Source: Struthidea cinerea (taxonomy: Eukaryota > Chordata > Aves > Passeriformes > Corcoracidae). Taken from it: DNA of 64,000 nucleotides. Position numbers and translations under genes: made by a program. Shown here piece by piece: positions 35,721 through 48,140 of this stretch; the stretch's first letter is position 1; the number at the start of each line of letters is the position of its first letter. The notes beneath the pieces were generated by a model that saw only the letters and a program-made list of their open reading frames with translations, did not search any database and was not told the origin of the DNA. The DNA lies in NCBI GenBank assembly GCA_013397865.1, contig VZTI01003648.1:504000-567999 (forward strand), given 5' to 3'.

Positions 35721-38158
35721 TGTGATGGTCTGAGCCAAGCCTCACACAAGCACAAGTCATCGTGGGAGGAGAAACTCAGGAGGAATTTGTATGGGTTTGA
35801 AATTCAGGTCTATCACTCTGGAATGGCTCGATCTGGAGTGGAACCTCCTGCAAAACGTATTTGCATCACTAGGGGACTCTCCATGAGATCCGTGCTTTGT
35901 CGTGGATCTGCATCATGCTGTGTTTTCTATGACGAGTGCTAAAGCAATTAGCCAGGGTTTGGTTTCTCCAAGCATCTCTCAGCTTACTGGATTCCAGATC
36001 CAACCAAAAACACACAAAGAGATGAATTTCAGAGAGATTTGGGCGACAGAGCACAAGAAGTTTTGGCTTGGATGAATTTGAAGATATGATGCAGGAATTG
36101 GCTCCAGCCAGTGTATCTGGAATAGGGCAGAGCCATGACGAGGCAGACAGAAAAATGACTGTATTTTTGACTCACACAAGGGGTCATCAGGCAGCTTAGG
36201 ACCCAAATCCAAGGAGGGTGGCGCAAATCCTGGGCTCCTTCCCATGCTCCAAGTAAAGTTCAGAAGATCTTGAGGGTACCCAGCTTGGCCTCAGGCTTGA
36301 AAAGCTTCTGTACTTGAGATTTATTTGGTCGGATATATGTAAATGCATGTGTTGTTTTATTTGGTTGGACATGGACGAAACCAAGGTCATCCCAAAACCC
36401 TTCCTCCTCTGGCTGCTGAGAGCACCCAGCCGTGTGCTCCTGCCATCAAGCTGGCAGCTGGCACCCACCACGTGCTGGAGCCAGCCTGGGAGCTCAGTCC
36501 TGAGCTCCAGCACGGAAATGGCCTGACCTGGAGCCACATTAAGGATGGAGCCCCCAGCTCAGCGTGAGGCTTGTGTGTGCTGGAGCATCCCAAACTCCGG
36601 AAGATCCTGTGAGGGCCCAAGGCCCCTCTTGCCAGCGGCACAGCGGGGCAGTGTGCGGTGGGCGAGTCACTTTACAGAGAGCAGGTGGGCGTTGTTGCTC
36701 TGCTCTTCTCTCCGGGGTCCCACCACGCTCAACAGGCCCAGCTCTGCTGTGGATTTCTCCTCTCCACTTGCCAGCCCTGGAAGCATGCGCCTGCTTCCCC
36801 CCCCTTGCTGGCCTTTTCACACTGGAAGGGTTTTTAAAGGTCCCTCCAAGCAGCAGCTGCTGTGTGGCTTTTTGTTTTTTTGGTGTTTTTTATGATGGGC
36901 TGGAAATTAATTTCTTTTTCACTGGCGTTGGACTATCCATTCCCCACGTCACAGTGCAGAATGAGCTCGTAACTCTCTTGACTGCCTCGTGGCTGAGTTA
37001 TGGGGTCTTCTGCAGCGTAGCCCAAAGGGTTTAATTTAACAGTGGATGTTGGAGGAAAGCAATAGAGTTCTGACAACTGTCTAGTACTTTTGCTGTCGGT
37101 GCTCTTGGAAAATTTTTCTTAACATTTGACTGAAAGGTTCCTTGTTTTAAATTAAGCTCAGGACTTCTTGTCCTTTCCACAGATGGGGAAAGGTGGATGG
37201 CTTTCATTCCCCCCCCACTTTCCTTTTTTTTTTTGTCTGAAGATTGTAACCATGTCTCCATCCTCTCTAGACTGAGCATCACAAATGCTTTCCACCCCTC
37301 CTTGCCAACTGTCTCCTATAGATTTCCAGTCACTGTTGTCTGTCTCTCTTGGCCTGTCTCCAATTGTTCACACCGTCTGGAAGATCAGCATCCCAAACTG
37401 GACAGCGTGTTCCAGCTGAGTCTTTAACAGCACGGAGGGCACGCGAGGGGGACTCAGACCACTTGCATGCGACGTCTCTCCTGCGCTCTGATCCTGGTTG
37501 CCCTTGGCATGATCTTGAATCTGTTTTGGGGCAAGTGGGGTGAAGTGCTTTGGTTGCTGTCTGGGCCACCTGTTGCGGTCTCCTTGTCACCACACACGGA
37601 CACTAATAAGGCCATCTGCCACAGGAACCCGTGCCTCGGATCAGGGATGCTCGGGTGAGCTAATGTGAAAGGACAAAAGATGCCCGCTGCTTGTGGGAGC
37701 TGGGGCTCGTTAACCCCCCTGCAGATGCTCCTCCGTGCACTTCCCTTCGTGAGACTGTTCACAGGCCGGCTTCATGTGCCTGCTAATGGTGAAATTGGTG
37801 GGGTTGTGTCCACCGGAGCACTCTTCTCCTCACACAGCTGTGGAGGAGCCATGGGGAAAGGAACAAAGTCCTTGGTTTTTCCTCATCCCTAGCTCTGCTT
37901 TTTTTGTAATTTCCCCTTAAAGCCATCAGCAGAGTTCGCGGTTTTTTTAGGTCTCAGCTCATTTTTGGTCCCCTTAATGAGTAATAACATCTTAAGGGCA
38001 CTGTCCCATGGCTTTGTCCCTCACAGGGCAGCACCTAAGCCTGCAGTATTTGCTCAGTTGAATGGTCCCTGGCTTTACTGGACTTGCATGGAGGACATGG
38101 TGTGGATCCAAGTGCAGTTCAGGAGCTGGGCTCTTGCACGAGGGTGATTATAAACTAA
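35721..38158. other. Single-copy non-coding DNA
   Basis: No gene is recognised. Homopolymer T runs occur near 36870-36890 and 37227-37235. Frames up to 156 codons (36564-37034) have no domain. Confidence 0.4.
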
Positions 38159-38570
38159 CAGAATTTTTTATCTTGGAAAAGACCTCTCAGATCATCAAGT
38201 CCAACCATTAACCCAGAAGTACAAAGCCCCCCAGGGTCTTGTGGACTAAACTAAGGCCCCAAGTGCCACATCCACAGGTTTTTTGAACACTTCTAGGGAT
38301 GGTGATTCCACCACTTTCCTGATTTGCCTGTTCCAGTGCTTGAACGCCCTTTCAGCGAAGAAATTTTTCCTAATATCCAATCTAAACCTCCCTTGGCACA
38401 GCTTGAGGCTGCTGCCTCTTGTCCTATCCTTATTCCCTGGGGGCAGAGCTTGACCCCTACCTGGCTACAGCCTCCGTCGGGGAATTGTGGGGAGTGAGAA
38501 GAACCCCCCGGGGCTCTTTTTCGCCAGGTTGAACAACCCCAGCTCCCTCAGCTGCTCCTCATTGGTCTTG
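38159..38570 (-). mobile_element. CR1 LINE fragment, longest copy (antisense)
   Basis: About 410 bases reading as antisense CR1. In order: GAAAAGACCTCTCAGATCAT, CAAGTCCAACCATTAACCC, GAAGAAATTTTTCCTAATAT, CCAATCTAAACCTCCCTTGG, GCTGCCTCTTGTCCTATCC, and AGGTTGAACAACCCCAGCTC. It covers the 3' untranslated region and perhaps the last part of the element, with the reverse transcriptase region absent. It is moderately diverged and of a different subfamily from the copy at 12842-13097. Confidence 0.92.
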
Positions 38571-39305
38571 TTCCTCAGAAATCAGGACAACTGGCTTCTC
38601 CTGCCTTTAGCAGTGTATTTGAGGCAATCCTCCATTTCTGGCATCGCTTGGGCACTGTTTGCAGTCCAAATACTGACAAGTTCTGTGGGACAGCCCCTGT
38701 CTCTACCTCAAACTCATCTCCTGGAGTCAGGCGATTAGATGAGACTCTTTTTCATCTAAGTGCTTTTTCTTTTGCTTTCTAATCTGTGGAGGGAAGCTGG
38801 CAGATATCATCTTTGAAGGTAAGGAAAATGGAGCCAACGTTTTGTATTCCAGAAATCTTGTTATTTTCCGACTAATATGCTGATTTTGGATGCTTGGGGT
38901 TTGGCAGTGGTGCAAGGGTCACTGCTGAATAAAGCAGAAGCAGGCCCATCCTGGAGAAGCCTGCCTGGGTAAAATATGCATTTTCTAAGGGTGGAAAACA
39001 TGAATTCTCTGGGTCATGTCAAGGAATGGGGCCTTGTGGGTAATTTCCCTTTGGCTCTGACTTGATGAAAGCTTTTACAAAAGGAAAAAGTGTGTTTTAA
39101 GAAGTTACTCGATACTTATCTGTCCGGAGTGCTTTTCCCAGGCTGGATTTGGGGAGGGATTATCTCAGATTTTCATTTAGTTCTGAAATCCTGGGTATTG
39201 GTTTTATAAACTAAAACCCCTTCACAGCAGGTTGCTTGTTCTGTCTTGTTGTTTTAGCTTGATGCCTAGGAAGGAATTTAAATTTCCTGAAGGGATGGGG
39301 CCTGC
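38571..39305. other. Single-copy non-coding DNA
   Basis: Nothing recognised. Sequence is AT-leaning. The first 70 bases may still be decayed CR1. Confidence 0.4.
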
Positions 39306-39540
39306 GCCTCGCTGGGGTAAATCGGCGTCGTTCAAATATTTAAAGGCAGATGCATCAATACTGGCAGCTGAGGATCTGGCTTACTTTGATTAAAATCTGA
39401 TCAAGATTACTCAGCCTTGCCAAGGGACTTGGATTACCAGTCTATAAAAAGAAGAGGAGGAGAGGAGAGGACATTAAATATAAAAATAATCCAATGAAGG
39501 ACGTGAAGCTAAACTCACTGCAAATTGAACAATAATGAAA
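39306..39540. promoter_or_regulatory. Candidate conserved non-coding element
   Basis: AT-rich and repeat-free. It has TTCAAATATTTAAAGGC near 39331, CTTTGATTAAAATCTGATC near 39386, a purine-rich AGAAGAGGAGGAGAGGAGAG run at 39450, and ACATTAAATATAAAAATAATC near 39470. The CTTTGAT core fits a TCF/LEF site. Function is inferred only. Confidence 0.3.
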
Positions 39541-40154
39541 ACATCCTCCTTAAGCAGGTGGAGGGCAGCAGGGCTTGCAGGCAAGCAGGGGCTTGGAGCT
39601 GGGGTTGAGGTGGAAATACTGCCCTGGGGTTTCTCGTGGGCACGGCCTCATCTTTTAAAGGCAGATTTTTTTCAAAGGAGGGCCTTGCTCATTAAAAAAC
39701 CCCCAAGGAAGCATTGCGGGAGGAGATGTGGGTGACAAATCCTTCGGAAAATCCTTGCCTCTGCTTCCTCAGGAGACCTGGGCTAGTGCCAAATCTCACT
39801 AGCAAAGGGGTGATTGAAGCTGAGGAACAGAAAATCAACTCTCTTACAGATTTCAGAATGTGAAATGTGCTTTTGTCTTTAGGGCTTCTTACAGGGGTTG
39901 AATTTCAACTCTTCCATCACAGCATTTTTTTCACCCCAGTTCTTCATTATCTTTTAAATGTAAAGCATATTCAAGGAATGTTGCTATGCCATGGGATTAG
40001 GCTTGATAGCCAGTGACTGATGGGGACGCTGCACCAAGCTCACTGCTTGCTGAGCCATTTCAGGAGTCCGTCCAACCATTTGGCACGTGTCTAGATTTCC
40101 CAAGCTTTCCTATGCTTATGGTCTCTAAACCCTGGTCTAATGGGAAGTAAATGA
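39541..40154. other. Single-copy non-coding DNA
   Basis: No gene or repeat is recognised between the AT-rich block and the next CR1 tail. Confidence 0.4.
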
Positions 40155-40197
40155 AAGCAGATGATCTTTAGGGTCCCTTCCAACCCAAACCACGATC
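40155..40197 (+). mobile_element. CR1 LINE tail fragment (sense)
   Basis: GATGATCTTTAGGGTCCCTT followed by CCAACCCAAACCACGAT is about 40 bases of the CR1 3' end in sense orientation. It forms an inverted pair with the copy at 40543-40625. Confidence 0.8.
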
Positions 40198-40542
40198 CCC
40201 TGTGCTCCTGTGAAGTGCCGTAGCTGTTAGTAGGGCAGGCACACTTGGGTCCTAAACCTGTTGACTTTTGAAGCCCCCAAATCCCTGAGGTCTGCAGATT
40301 TTTCCCTCCTCTTTATGGAGCATGCTGGCTTGCTGGGATGGGAAGCACATCCCTTGGTGATCTCTGTAGAAGACATGTGGGTGGAAGGAGATCTATGGGG
40401 GTTGCAGGGCCTGAGTGTCCTTTTGACAGGCCACAGTGAGCAGGATGCATGGAGAGCTGGCTGCTCTGAGACTGGAGGATGCTTTGACTCTGTCAGAGAG
40501 CTCTGGGAGCCTGGAGAGTGGGGCTGAGTGGCCTCAAAGTAG

Positions 40543-40625
40543 TCACAGAACCCTAGACGGCTTTGGGTTGGAAGGGACCCTTAAAGATCACCTAGTTCCA
40601 ACCCCCCGTGCCACGGGGTGGGTGA
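40543..40625 (-). mobile_element. CR1 LINE tail fragment (antisense)
   Basis: TCACAGAACCCTAGACGGC, TTTGGGTTGGAAGGGACCCT, TAAAGATCACCTAGTTCCAA is an antisense CR1 3' end. About 28 of 32 bases pair with the sense copy 350 bases upstream. Confidence 0.9.
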
Positions 40626-41035
40626 CGTGAAGTGACACATCTCAGGTTGCTGGAGGGAAGGTGAGGGGGTGGCTGTGGGACCTCCTGGGCAATTATTATG
40701 TACACGGATGCTCAGTGCCACCGCCTGAACGCCCCAGCAGCGATGCCAGCCTGCCCCGTTTTCCTTCATCGGAATTAGGGTCAGATGAGGATAAGGTTGT
40801 GTTTTAATAAATATTTGTTAGCAAGTGCCTTCCCCTCCCCCCTCCCCTCTGATATTGTTCATTTTCCTTGCAGTAACACGTGTGTTCAGCTTCTGCTGCT
40901 CCATGTGTCGTGCTCCGTTCCTCCGTCTCACTCGCAGCCACAGAGCAGGAGGAACACTGCCAAGGCTTTTTCTGGGAGTTTGCTCTGGTCCTGCTCCTTC
41001 CCTGGCGGTGCTCAGCTGATGTGTTTTGTTTGCAG
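40626..41035. other. Single-copy non-coding DNA
   Basis: Nothing recognised. A pyrimidine-rich run (CCTTCCCCTCCCCCCTCCCC) lies near 40828. Confidence 0.4.
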
Positions 41036-41139
41036 GGGGAATAAAATGCTCAGCTGTCAGCTCCTGAATGGACTGTCAGAGACCAAGGCAAGGAGCAGCC
41101 CCTCCTTCAGCTCTGTGTGCAGGTGCCCACACAGCCACG
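41036..41139 (+). other. Exon-like interval, weak
   Basis: Bounded by a TTTTGTTTGCAG acceptor and a CACG/GTAAGC donor. The length is 104 bases, with one frame open throughout. The peptide is not recognised. Acceptor and donor matches occur by chance at this density, so support is weak. Confidence 0.15.
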
Positions 41140-43296
41140 GTAAGCTTTGGGAGAGAAAAGTTGCTAAGCAGTAAATGTGACCTTCTCACCCTGTTTTAAA
41201 AGATGTGAGGCTTTTCTTAAGGCATCCTTAGGATAAAGGTTCTTCCCCCCCTAACCTTTCTCAGCTGCAAAAACAGGGTCTGCAGGTGGCTGTGATACCC
41301 TATGAAGAGGCAGGCCTGTCTGAGGTGTGATTGTATTCTCACGGGGTGTGAAACAGTGTTTAAAAACGTTGATAATTGAAATGCACTGGTGAACATGCTT
41401 TTCAAACACTTGCTTTCTCGCTGGAGACAGGATCATCCTTATCCAGACTGAGTGGCTGCAGGGAAGGTGGAGCCGCAGTGGTGCCTGGGCCATGCCCTGG
41501 TTAACTCGAGGCTGAATTTCTGACGGCTCAGAAGGGAGCCCGGCAGCCCCTCAGCTGTGTGCAGGTCTGAGGATCAGTGGCACTGTGCTTATGAACCCGC
41601 ACTGCGCTGAGCAGGGCTGGCACCAAAAGCCACCTCAAGTCTCAAACTGCCTGTAAAATGAGGCAGCTGAGGGTTCCCAAGTGTCAGGTTTGCACAGGGC
41701 ACTCACAGGCATGTTCCAGAGAAATAATAAGGTAGATGCTTATTATTTAATAAGAGGGTTCTTGCTGCTTGCTTCAGTTTCTTTCAGGCCATGAGAGGGA
41801 GCAGGGGAAATTGGAACCATCTGATGTACATTAGTAATGACAGATTAATGCTGTGCATGAACAGGGGCTTTATTACTGCAGGAGCTGGTGATATTGAGTA
41901 TCTTAGACTTTCTGATTTATAATTCCTTCCTGATCTGGAGTCTTTGGCCAAACATCTCTGTACACAAAGCCTGAGGAATATTTGATGGGAAAGCCCCTTT
42001 TTTCATGGGACATGCCTGCAAACCTTTGCTGCCAGGTCACAGCAGCTTCAGAGCACTCGGCCACCAGCGTGGCCAGAATGACACGGGGGTGGTAAGCAGC
42101 GGGCAGTAGTTTGTGTAGCTCCACAACCCACACCTGTGCCTGCAGCACCCTGGCCTGCAGAGCCTCTGTGCTCGCTCAAGAGGTGTTTCACCTCAGCTCT
42201 GGCTCTTCAGGTTGTTCTCTGAGCTGTGCTTAACCCTCTGTCCCACCTGGATTTCTTCTCTCTAAGAACTGGACAGGGCAGCTGCCCACGCTCTGTTGTA
42301 ACACCCTTCCTTCTTGCCTTTTTACCTGAGAAAAGAGGGTTAATGTGGTTTTGGCTCCTTTTTGCCCACCCCTAATAACTTTGCACCCTGATGGCTGATT
42401 GCAGCTCTGTGTGCCAGAGACCTTACAGATAACGAGTTCCTACCAGCTTGATATAAATAGATGGCCAGGGAGAAGACTTTATCTTTGCCCCTCTCTGCCA
42501 AAGGAGTTCAGTCCTTATCAGTGCAAGAGCATCTGTGTGTGAGAGAATGAGGAAGAGAGATGTCATGAATGCCTGTGGGGAAAACTGTTCTTGGAGACAG
42601 TACCCTACTGCATCCTGGAGAATCCCACTGTGATGTGCAGCTCTGCGGGAAATGGAAGAACTGCTGGCCTGCTAGGGGCTGAGCACTGTGTGAGGCTTTC
42701 TGTTGTTTGTTTTCCCTGCAGCCTTTCATCAGAGGCTAGAAGGAGTGATGTGTGTGGTGTTGCCAGCCCAACTGAGCAGGAAGCACAGGGGCAGGAGCTT
42801 GGTACGGGAGCAGAGGGTTGCAGCCTGATTCCCACGGGGATGAGGCTGTTTTAGCCTCTGGCTGGTTGATGGGGCATCTTTCTCCTGCAGCAGCACTTGT
42901 TTTCCCTGGGGAACAGCCCCTGTTTCTAGGATGGTCCTCCAGCTCATCACCCAGCTCCCTTCCTGCCCTCTTTGCCTTTTGCAGAAAGCTGTTTAATCAA
43001 GGGTGTATCAAAATCCATCTGTCTACACTGGTGTCAACAACTTGGCTTCAGGGACATTTTAAATCATTTTCTAACTGCATTCTGTAATGGATTTTGTTGC
43101 TGAGAGAATGGAAAGCAGGGCAGCAAAGGTGTTTTAATTACATCTGATGGTGGCATCTTGCAGACCTGCCCTGTCAGTTGCTCTGGCACAGCACCATTTA
43201 GAGCCTGCTTTTCCCAGCACAGGCACGTTAGCTGCAGGGGGGGGGGAAGTTACTGATCACAGAGGAAATCACTGATATTTTACTACTGACATCATC
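41140..43296. other. Single-copy non-coding DNA
   Basis: No gene is supported. AT-rich, possibly regulatory stretches lie at 41715-41925 (TACATTAGTAATGACAGATT near 41827) and 42985-43150. A G10-like run occurs near 43229. Confidence 0.4.
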
Positions 43297-44174
43297 TTGG
43301 AGCTGTGTCTTCTTTCTCTACCTTGCTTTTGTGGCACCAGCTTCTCCCACTTCAGAGGATTCCAGTCCTGTATCATGTCATTTGGAAGCAGTGAAAACCA
43401 GTCGCCTGCCCTAGAGAATGGGCATCATATTGGGGGAGAGCAGAAGTGCTTTGCTTGCTCTGAAGAGAAGCTGTGTTGCTGCAAGAGAAATGTCCCTCTG
43501 AACCCTTTCCCCAGCCCACATCTTGGTTTCACAGCCTGTCAACATAAAAACAGCTTCCCTTTTTCTGAGTCGAGCAGGGGAAGACTGAAATGCTGTCTCC
43601 AGCAGGACAGTTTGGGGGAGGAAGGAGGGAACGTGACAGGGAAAGGCTGCTGGTCTCGCCAGGCTGAAAGACCTTTGTCAGACCCATGGGACTGGATCAG
43701 CAGGTGGAATAAGTCCTGGACAGGCAGTGGTGTAGTAGATACAGTAAAGCACAATTTTGGAAGTGCCTGCTCACCACACGAGAGGAACTCCAGCTGGGTA
43801 CATGTGGAAGTGCCAAGAACTATGGTATCTGTACACATTTGAGGTGTATTTTCACTGACACTCAGCTCGTGGTCTCTGCAACAATGCCTGTGTGTTTTCT
43901 GGAGCATTCAGCAGGTAGCAGCTCCTAGTGCCCACAGTTTGACTTGCCATTTCAAACTGCTTAACAGGCAGAAACTGTTTGAATCTAACCTGGGGTTTGG
44001 AGGAGCGAGAGTCCGAGGAGGAGGAGGGCAGAGCTGATGTCATTTTTCTACATGACTGCTAATATTGCTTCCATTCTTTCCCAAGCTTCTGGCTCTGATT
44101 TAATAGGTAACTCAATCCTCAATATCCACAATTTTTCAATGTTGGAGTGTGTTTGTGTTCCTGACAACACTCAT
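43297..44174. other. Single-copy DNA with a 181-codon open frame
   Basis: A + frame at 43297-43842 is open for 181 codons, and an acceptor-like CTTCTCCCACTTCAG ends at 43355. The product is cysteine and serine rich with no domain I recognise. Its length is within the chance range for six frames of this window, so it is not called as a gene. Confidence 0.35.
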
Positions 44175-44470
44175 CTGTGTCATTTCCTCCTCTTAATAGT
44201 TATAACCTCAGCTGCAGATTAGAAGTGCTTTGTTTGTGATTCCTGGGTGCTCTGCACTTTGATGCATCGTCTCCCGACAGACGCAGGGCAAGCTCCGCTC
44301 CTCCCGCCTGGCCTGGGCTGCAATGATGGATTAAGTGGGTAAGTAATAGAGTGGTAATGAGATAACCACTGACATCGAGCATTAACGTGGGAATAAATGA
44401 AGTTACCATCCAGAACTAATGGCCTGAACTATCACTGGGTTGTAATTAATGAATGTGGTGGCTGAGATTT
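44175..44470. promoter_or_regulatory. Candidate conserved non-coding element
   Basis: Repeat-free block with AATGATGGATTAAGTGGG near 44321, AGTGGTAATGAGATAACC near 44351, GAGCATTAACGTGGG near 44376, and GGTTGTAATTAATGAATG near 44439. Dense TAAT cores with a GATAA site suggest an enhancer. Inference only. Confidence 0.38.
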
Positions 44471-46100
44471 ACAAGGATATTTTAGGATGCTCCTTGCATG
44501 CAGCTTTGGGTTTTATGGCTTGGTTGGAGAGAAATCAGTTAATGCCAAGGACTTAATGAGTGGGCAGAAGCTGTTCTTCGTCAGTTTGTAGTGCCCTTTT
44601 TGTGGAAGAGGCCAGCATGGCACATGTGGAATATCTGCCTTTTCATTACTTCAGGGACTGGAAGAGGGTAGGATGCTGTGGCCTCTTGGTCTCTCAACCT
44701 TTTAGTGCGAGGCATCTTGCAGATCTTGTTTCTTCTGTTTTATTAGGGCAGAGTAGCAGGAGTCCTGGTGGAAACAGTGCATCTGAAGTGAATCCGTGGA
44801 CAAGTTCACTTGTGTGTACAGGAGATTGTCATTGGCATGGATTCTCCACCCAGGACCTCTGAACTGAGCAGTGACAAGCTGCCCTGTTCTGCCCCGTGAA
44901 GGTGGGACATCTGGTTCCTTCTTCAGGTCTTCTCCTTCTTGCTGCTCTGGCTCTGTCTCCTGCATGTCACCCTGTGCCTCATCCTGCTCTGGAGTCCATC
45001 TGATCCAACTGCCTGTACCTCATGCAGGAGTTTCCTGGAGCAGGAATTGAGGTGTCCGTGCCCAGGGGGCTTTGTCTGGTGACCGAGCCCTCCCTGCTCA
45101 CCCAGCTTCCTTGGCATGTGACCCTGCTTCATGCTTCCCAGACGTGTAAGAAACATTTCAGAGGTGGTTGCTAGGCTGATGCAGGAAACACAGCAGAGCA
45201 GTCAAAATTCTTCATGATAATTGGTGGGAATACTCCAGCCACCTCACTGCTGCCTTCCTCATCTTTCCATGGCAACCCTCCCTCTACAGCAGCCCAGGTG
45301 CTCGTGGTTGGATAGAGTAGGAGGTTTTGAGTCCTCTGTCTTCCAAATCACCCCTTGGAGCATGGAGGGAACATCTGTACTTTTAAAGTATGGGCATCGT
45401 GATACAACAAATAACTTCACTCGCTCTAGCTGCGTTCCTTTTTTATGCTGGCAGAGACAGAAAACTTTGGAACCGTGCCTGAATCAGACCCTTGCATTTC
45501 TTTGGTGGAAAGAGCTGTTACCTAGTTTTTTCAATGGGGAGATAAAGGTGCTGAAAGACCTGAGTGTTTCTCTTCCTTCCCGTGGTCTGAGCCACCACAC
45601 CTCTCTGTGCTGGAGAGAGGAGTGGGACCACAGTCAGCATCTGGTGAGCAAAGGGAAGGACAATCTTCTTCTCTCTGGATGGAGCTGTGACATCTCCTAC
45701 AGGAAGCCAGGATGGTGGCTGGAAGGAGCAGAGATGAGACAGAGTGGAAAGGAGAGAGAGAGAGGTCAGGCATTGCCTCATCCTCCCTTCTGCTCCCTGC
45801 TGTAAGCAGGGGTGTGTGGGACATGAGACAGCTCAAACAGGGAAACTGCCTGTGGATGATGCCCAGAGTTGGGCATTGCAGAGCAGAGGCATCATCCTGG
45901 CTCCCCACTTCTCTGAAACATTCTCCGTGCATGTTCTAGCACCATTATCTCTTTCCAGATCTGTTTTACAGGCATTTTTAATGATTCCAGGGGAAAATGA
46001 GGCTCAACTAGCCACTGGCAAACCCACCCTAAAGTTTCCCAGACTTGGGGAGGTTGCCACTTTGTCTGGAAACCTTACTTATCCTTGGTGCCGGCTCTGT
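44471..46100. other. Single-copy non-coding DNA
   Basis: No gene is recognised. A 194-codon + frame (45221-45805) and opposing minus frames overlap, which is a sign of chance openness. A GA-rich run is near 45747. Confidence 0.4.
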
Positions 46101-46206
46101 AGTTCCTTTCCACGCTGAAAAGGAGGAGGGAGAAGTTTCCCTCAGGCTCAGAAAGTTCCTTTCCCCGCTGAGCAGGAGGAAGAAATTTCCACTTGCTGGG
46201 CCAGCA
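46101..46206. repeat. 53-base tandem duplication
   Basis: AGTTCCTTTCCACGCTGA at 46101 recurs as AGTTCCTTTCCCCGCTGA at 46154, followed in both by GGAGGAGGGAGAAG / GGAGGAAGAAATTTCC-type sequence. Two diverged direct copies, probably a local duplication. Confidence 0.65.
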
Positions 46207-48140
46207 CAAGCCGAGACCCAGACTGGACAAAGAACGGGCAGTGTGTTCAGGGATATGTAAACGCTCCTCCCCCAGCCTTGGGGAGTTTATTGCCCTCCAT
46301 GCAGCACACAGTGTGGCTGTCATTCCTGAGCAGCCCAGGCGGGCTGGTAAATGACAAGGGAAAATTACCCAGTCTGTTCTCCAGAAGGCAAGTGAGTGGG
46401 AATTTTCCTCCAACTGGTTCAGGACAAAGTTAATGTAGGGAGAGCCATTAAAATTAATGCTGGTAAACAAGGATAAAAACCAGCAGGGTTGTAACAAAAT
46501 TTGGACCAGATTGGGTTTCCCAGCTGTCGTGCTGCACGCTGTCTTAAAGGCAGGGGAGAGACGGAGGGGGTAAGCTGAGCTCTGAAAAATCTTGCTGGAG
46601 AGGGGTGTGGGCTTGGGGTTGGGGCATCTGGGCTCAGTTGGCACCAACTTTGTGGTCCAGCCCTCCAATCCCCGTGGGCCGGCTGTCTTTTTCTGGGAAG
46701 CAGTGATGCTGGTTTTTTCTGCTGGTCATTACGTGTTTTATCTATTGATGTGATTCATCTGCTGTTCTCCCGAGGTTGCCCTCCCCATTCAAGCCCTGCT
46801 TTAGGGCTGTGGGAACGTGTCCACATGGCTGCTGGCTGCCCGTGTTTTGTGTGAGCTGGTTTGGGAGCAGATTTTGGGCTGTTGGGGCAATGACTTGCTC
46901 CAAGTAACTTAGGAAAAGTTCAGACACGAAAGGTGTACAGAGGCACAGCAATTACCCTCTCCGTTTTGACTGCTCCGGTGGGAATGGGAGCATGCCCCAT
47001 TTGGGCAGAGTGAGGGTTACTGGGGATATGGGTCCACTGTACTGGGAGGAAGGTTTGGTTCCCAGTCTCGTATTGGTGGTGGGTACAGGCTAAATGGGGC
47101 CCAGAGCATGTCAGGGAACATACCCGGCACAGGAGCTGGGTGTTACTACTCCCTCCTAGGTAAACAGCTTTTCCCAACCCCACAGCATGCTAACATGAGC
47201 CAGGCAACTTCTCCAGAACTCCTGGCACTGGATGCTCAGCTGGTTTGACACACTTTGGAATAAGCCACATCTAGCATAACCAAGCCAAAATTTCTGGCCC
47301 CAGAACAGAAGCAATGCCCTGGATTTTCAGGTACCACTGATGGTACTGGTGAGAAGGGAGAGGTACAGAAGCAGTCAGCCACTTTCTTGCAGTGCCTGAG
47401 GGAGCTGGATTGTGTGTTTGGAAAGAAAGAAGTCAAGAGTCTGAGCACCGCCGCCTTCAGCACAGATGCCAACATCCGTAGAAAACTTTCCGCTCCACCA
47501 GTCAGTGAAAACAACAGCAGAAATATCCTTCAATTCCTCAAAAAGCATCATATCCCTTGTATATCTTCCTAATGAGGGCGTGTTTGCTCAGATTTCAGTG
47601 GTTTTGGTGGTCAGGTCTTGCAGGTTGGGTGGGTCCTGGAATCTCCATGCAGCAACTCCCAAAGCCAAGTGAAGCTGCTGAGATAAGGAGCCGTGACGCC
47701 TCCAGCCCAGTGCAGGGAACTAGAGCTGGATGTCTGAGGTTATCCTCTGGGAAGAGATGGCAGAGAGTATGAACAGGTCGCACCTCTTGCTGGGATGGAA
47801 AGCAGTGTGGAGAGAGGCCCAACACACGTGTCTTCTCTTGGAGCTCTCATCCCTGTGGGAACCCACAGGCTGCCTCTGTGGGGAGGCATCAGCCCCTTTC
47901 TACCAGTCAAGCTGCTGTCAGGTTGGTGTCTCAGAGGTGGAGAGCTTTCTTTTGTTTTTCATGAGACATCACCAAAGAATCAGGGTGACAGAATTATTTT
48001 TGTGGCAGTAACTATGTGAAACAGTTTTTTTTTATTTGGATTATTTGAAAACTAAAACTGTTCATGGGTTTTAAAATTCATGTCCCCTCCAGGTTGCTTT
48101 ACTTCGTTTTGTTTCTTATTCCCTCTCCCTTATTCCTCAG
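46207..48140. other. Single-copy non-coding DNA
   Basis: No gene is supported. A + frame near 47387-47572 encodes a protein-like but unrecognised peptide (includes ANIRRKLSAPPVSEN) without convincing splice sites. Confidence 0.35.

Noticed and set aside
43297..43842. 181-codon + frame as a single-exon gene
   Set aside because: Peptide unrecognised, length within chance; the acceptor-like site at 43355 alone is not enough.
46075..46668. 197-codon minus frame as a gene
   Set aside because: It crosses the 53-base duplication, has no domain, and is of chance length.
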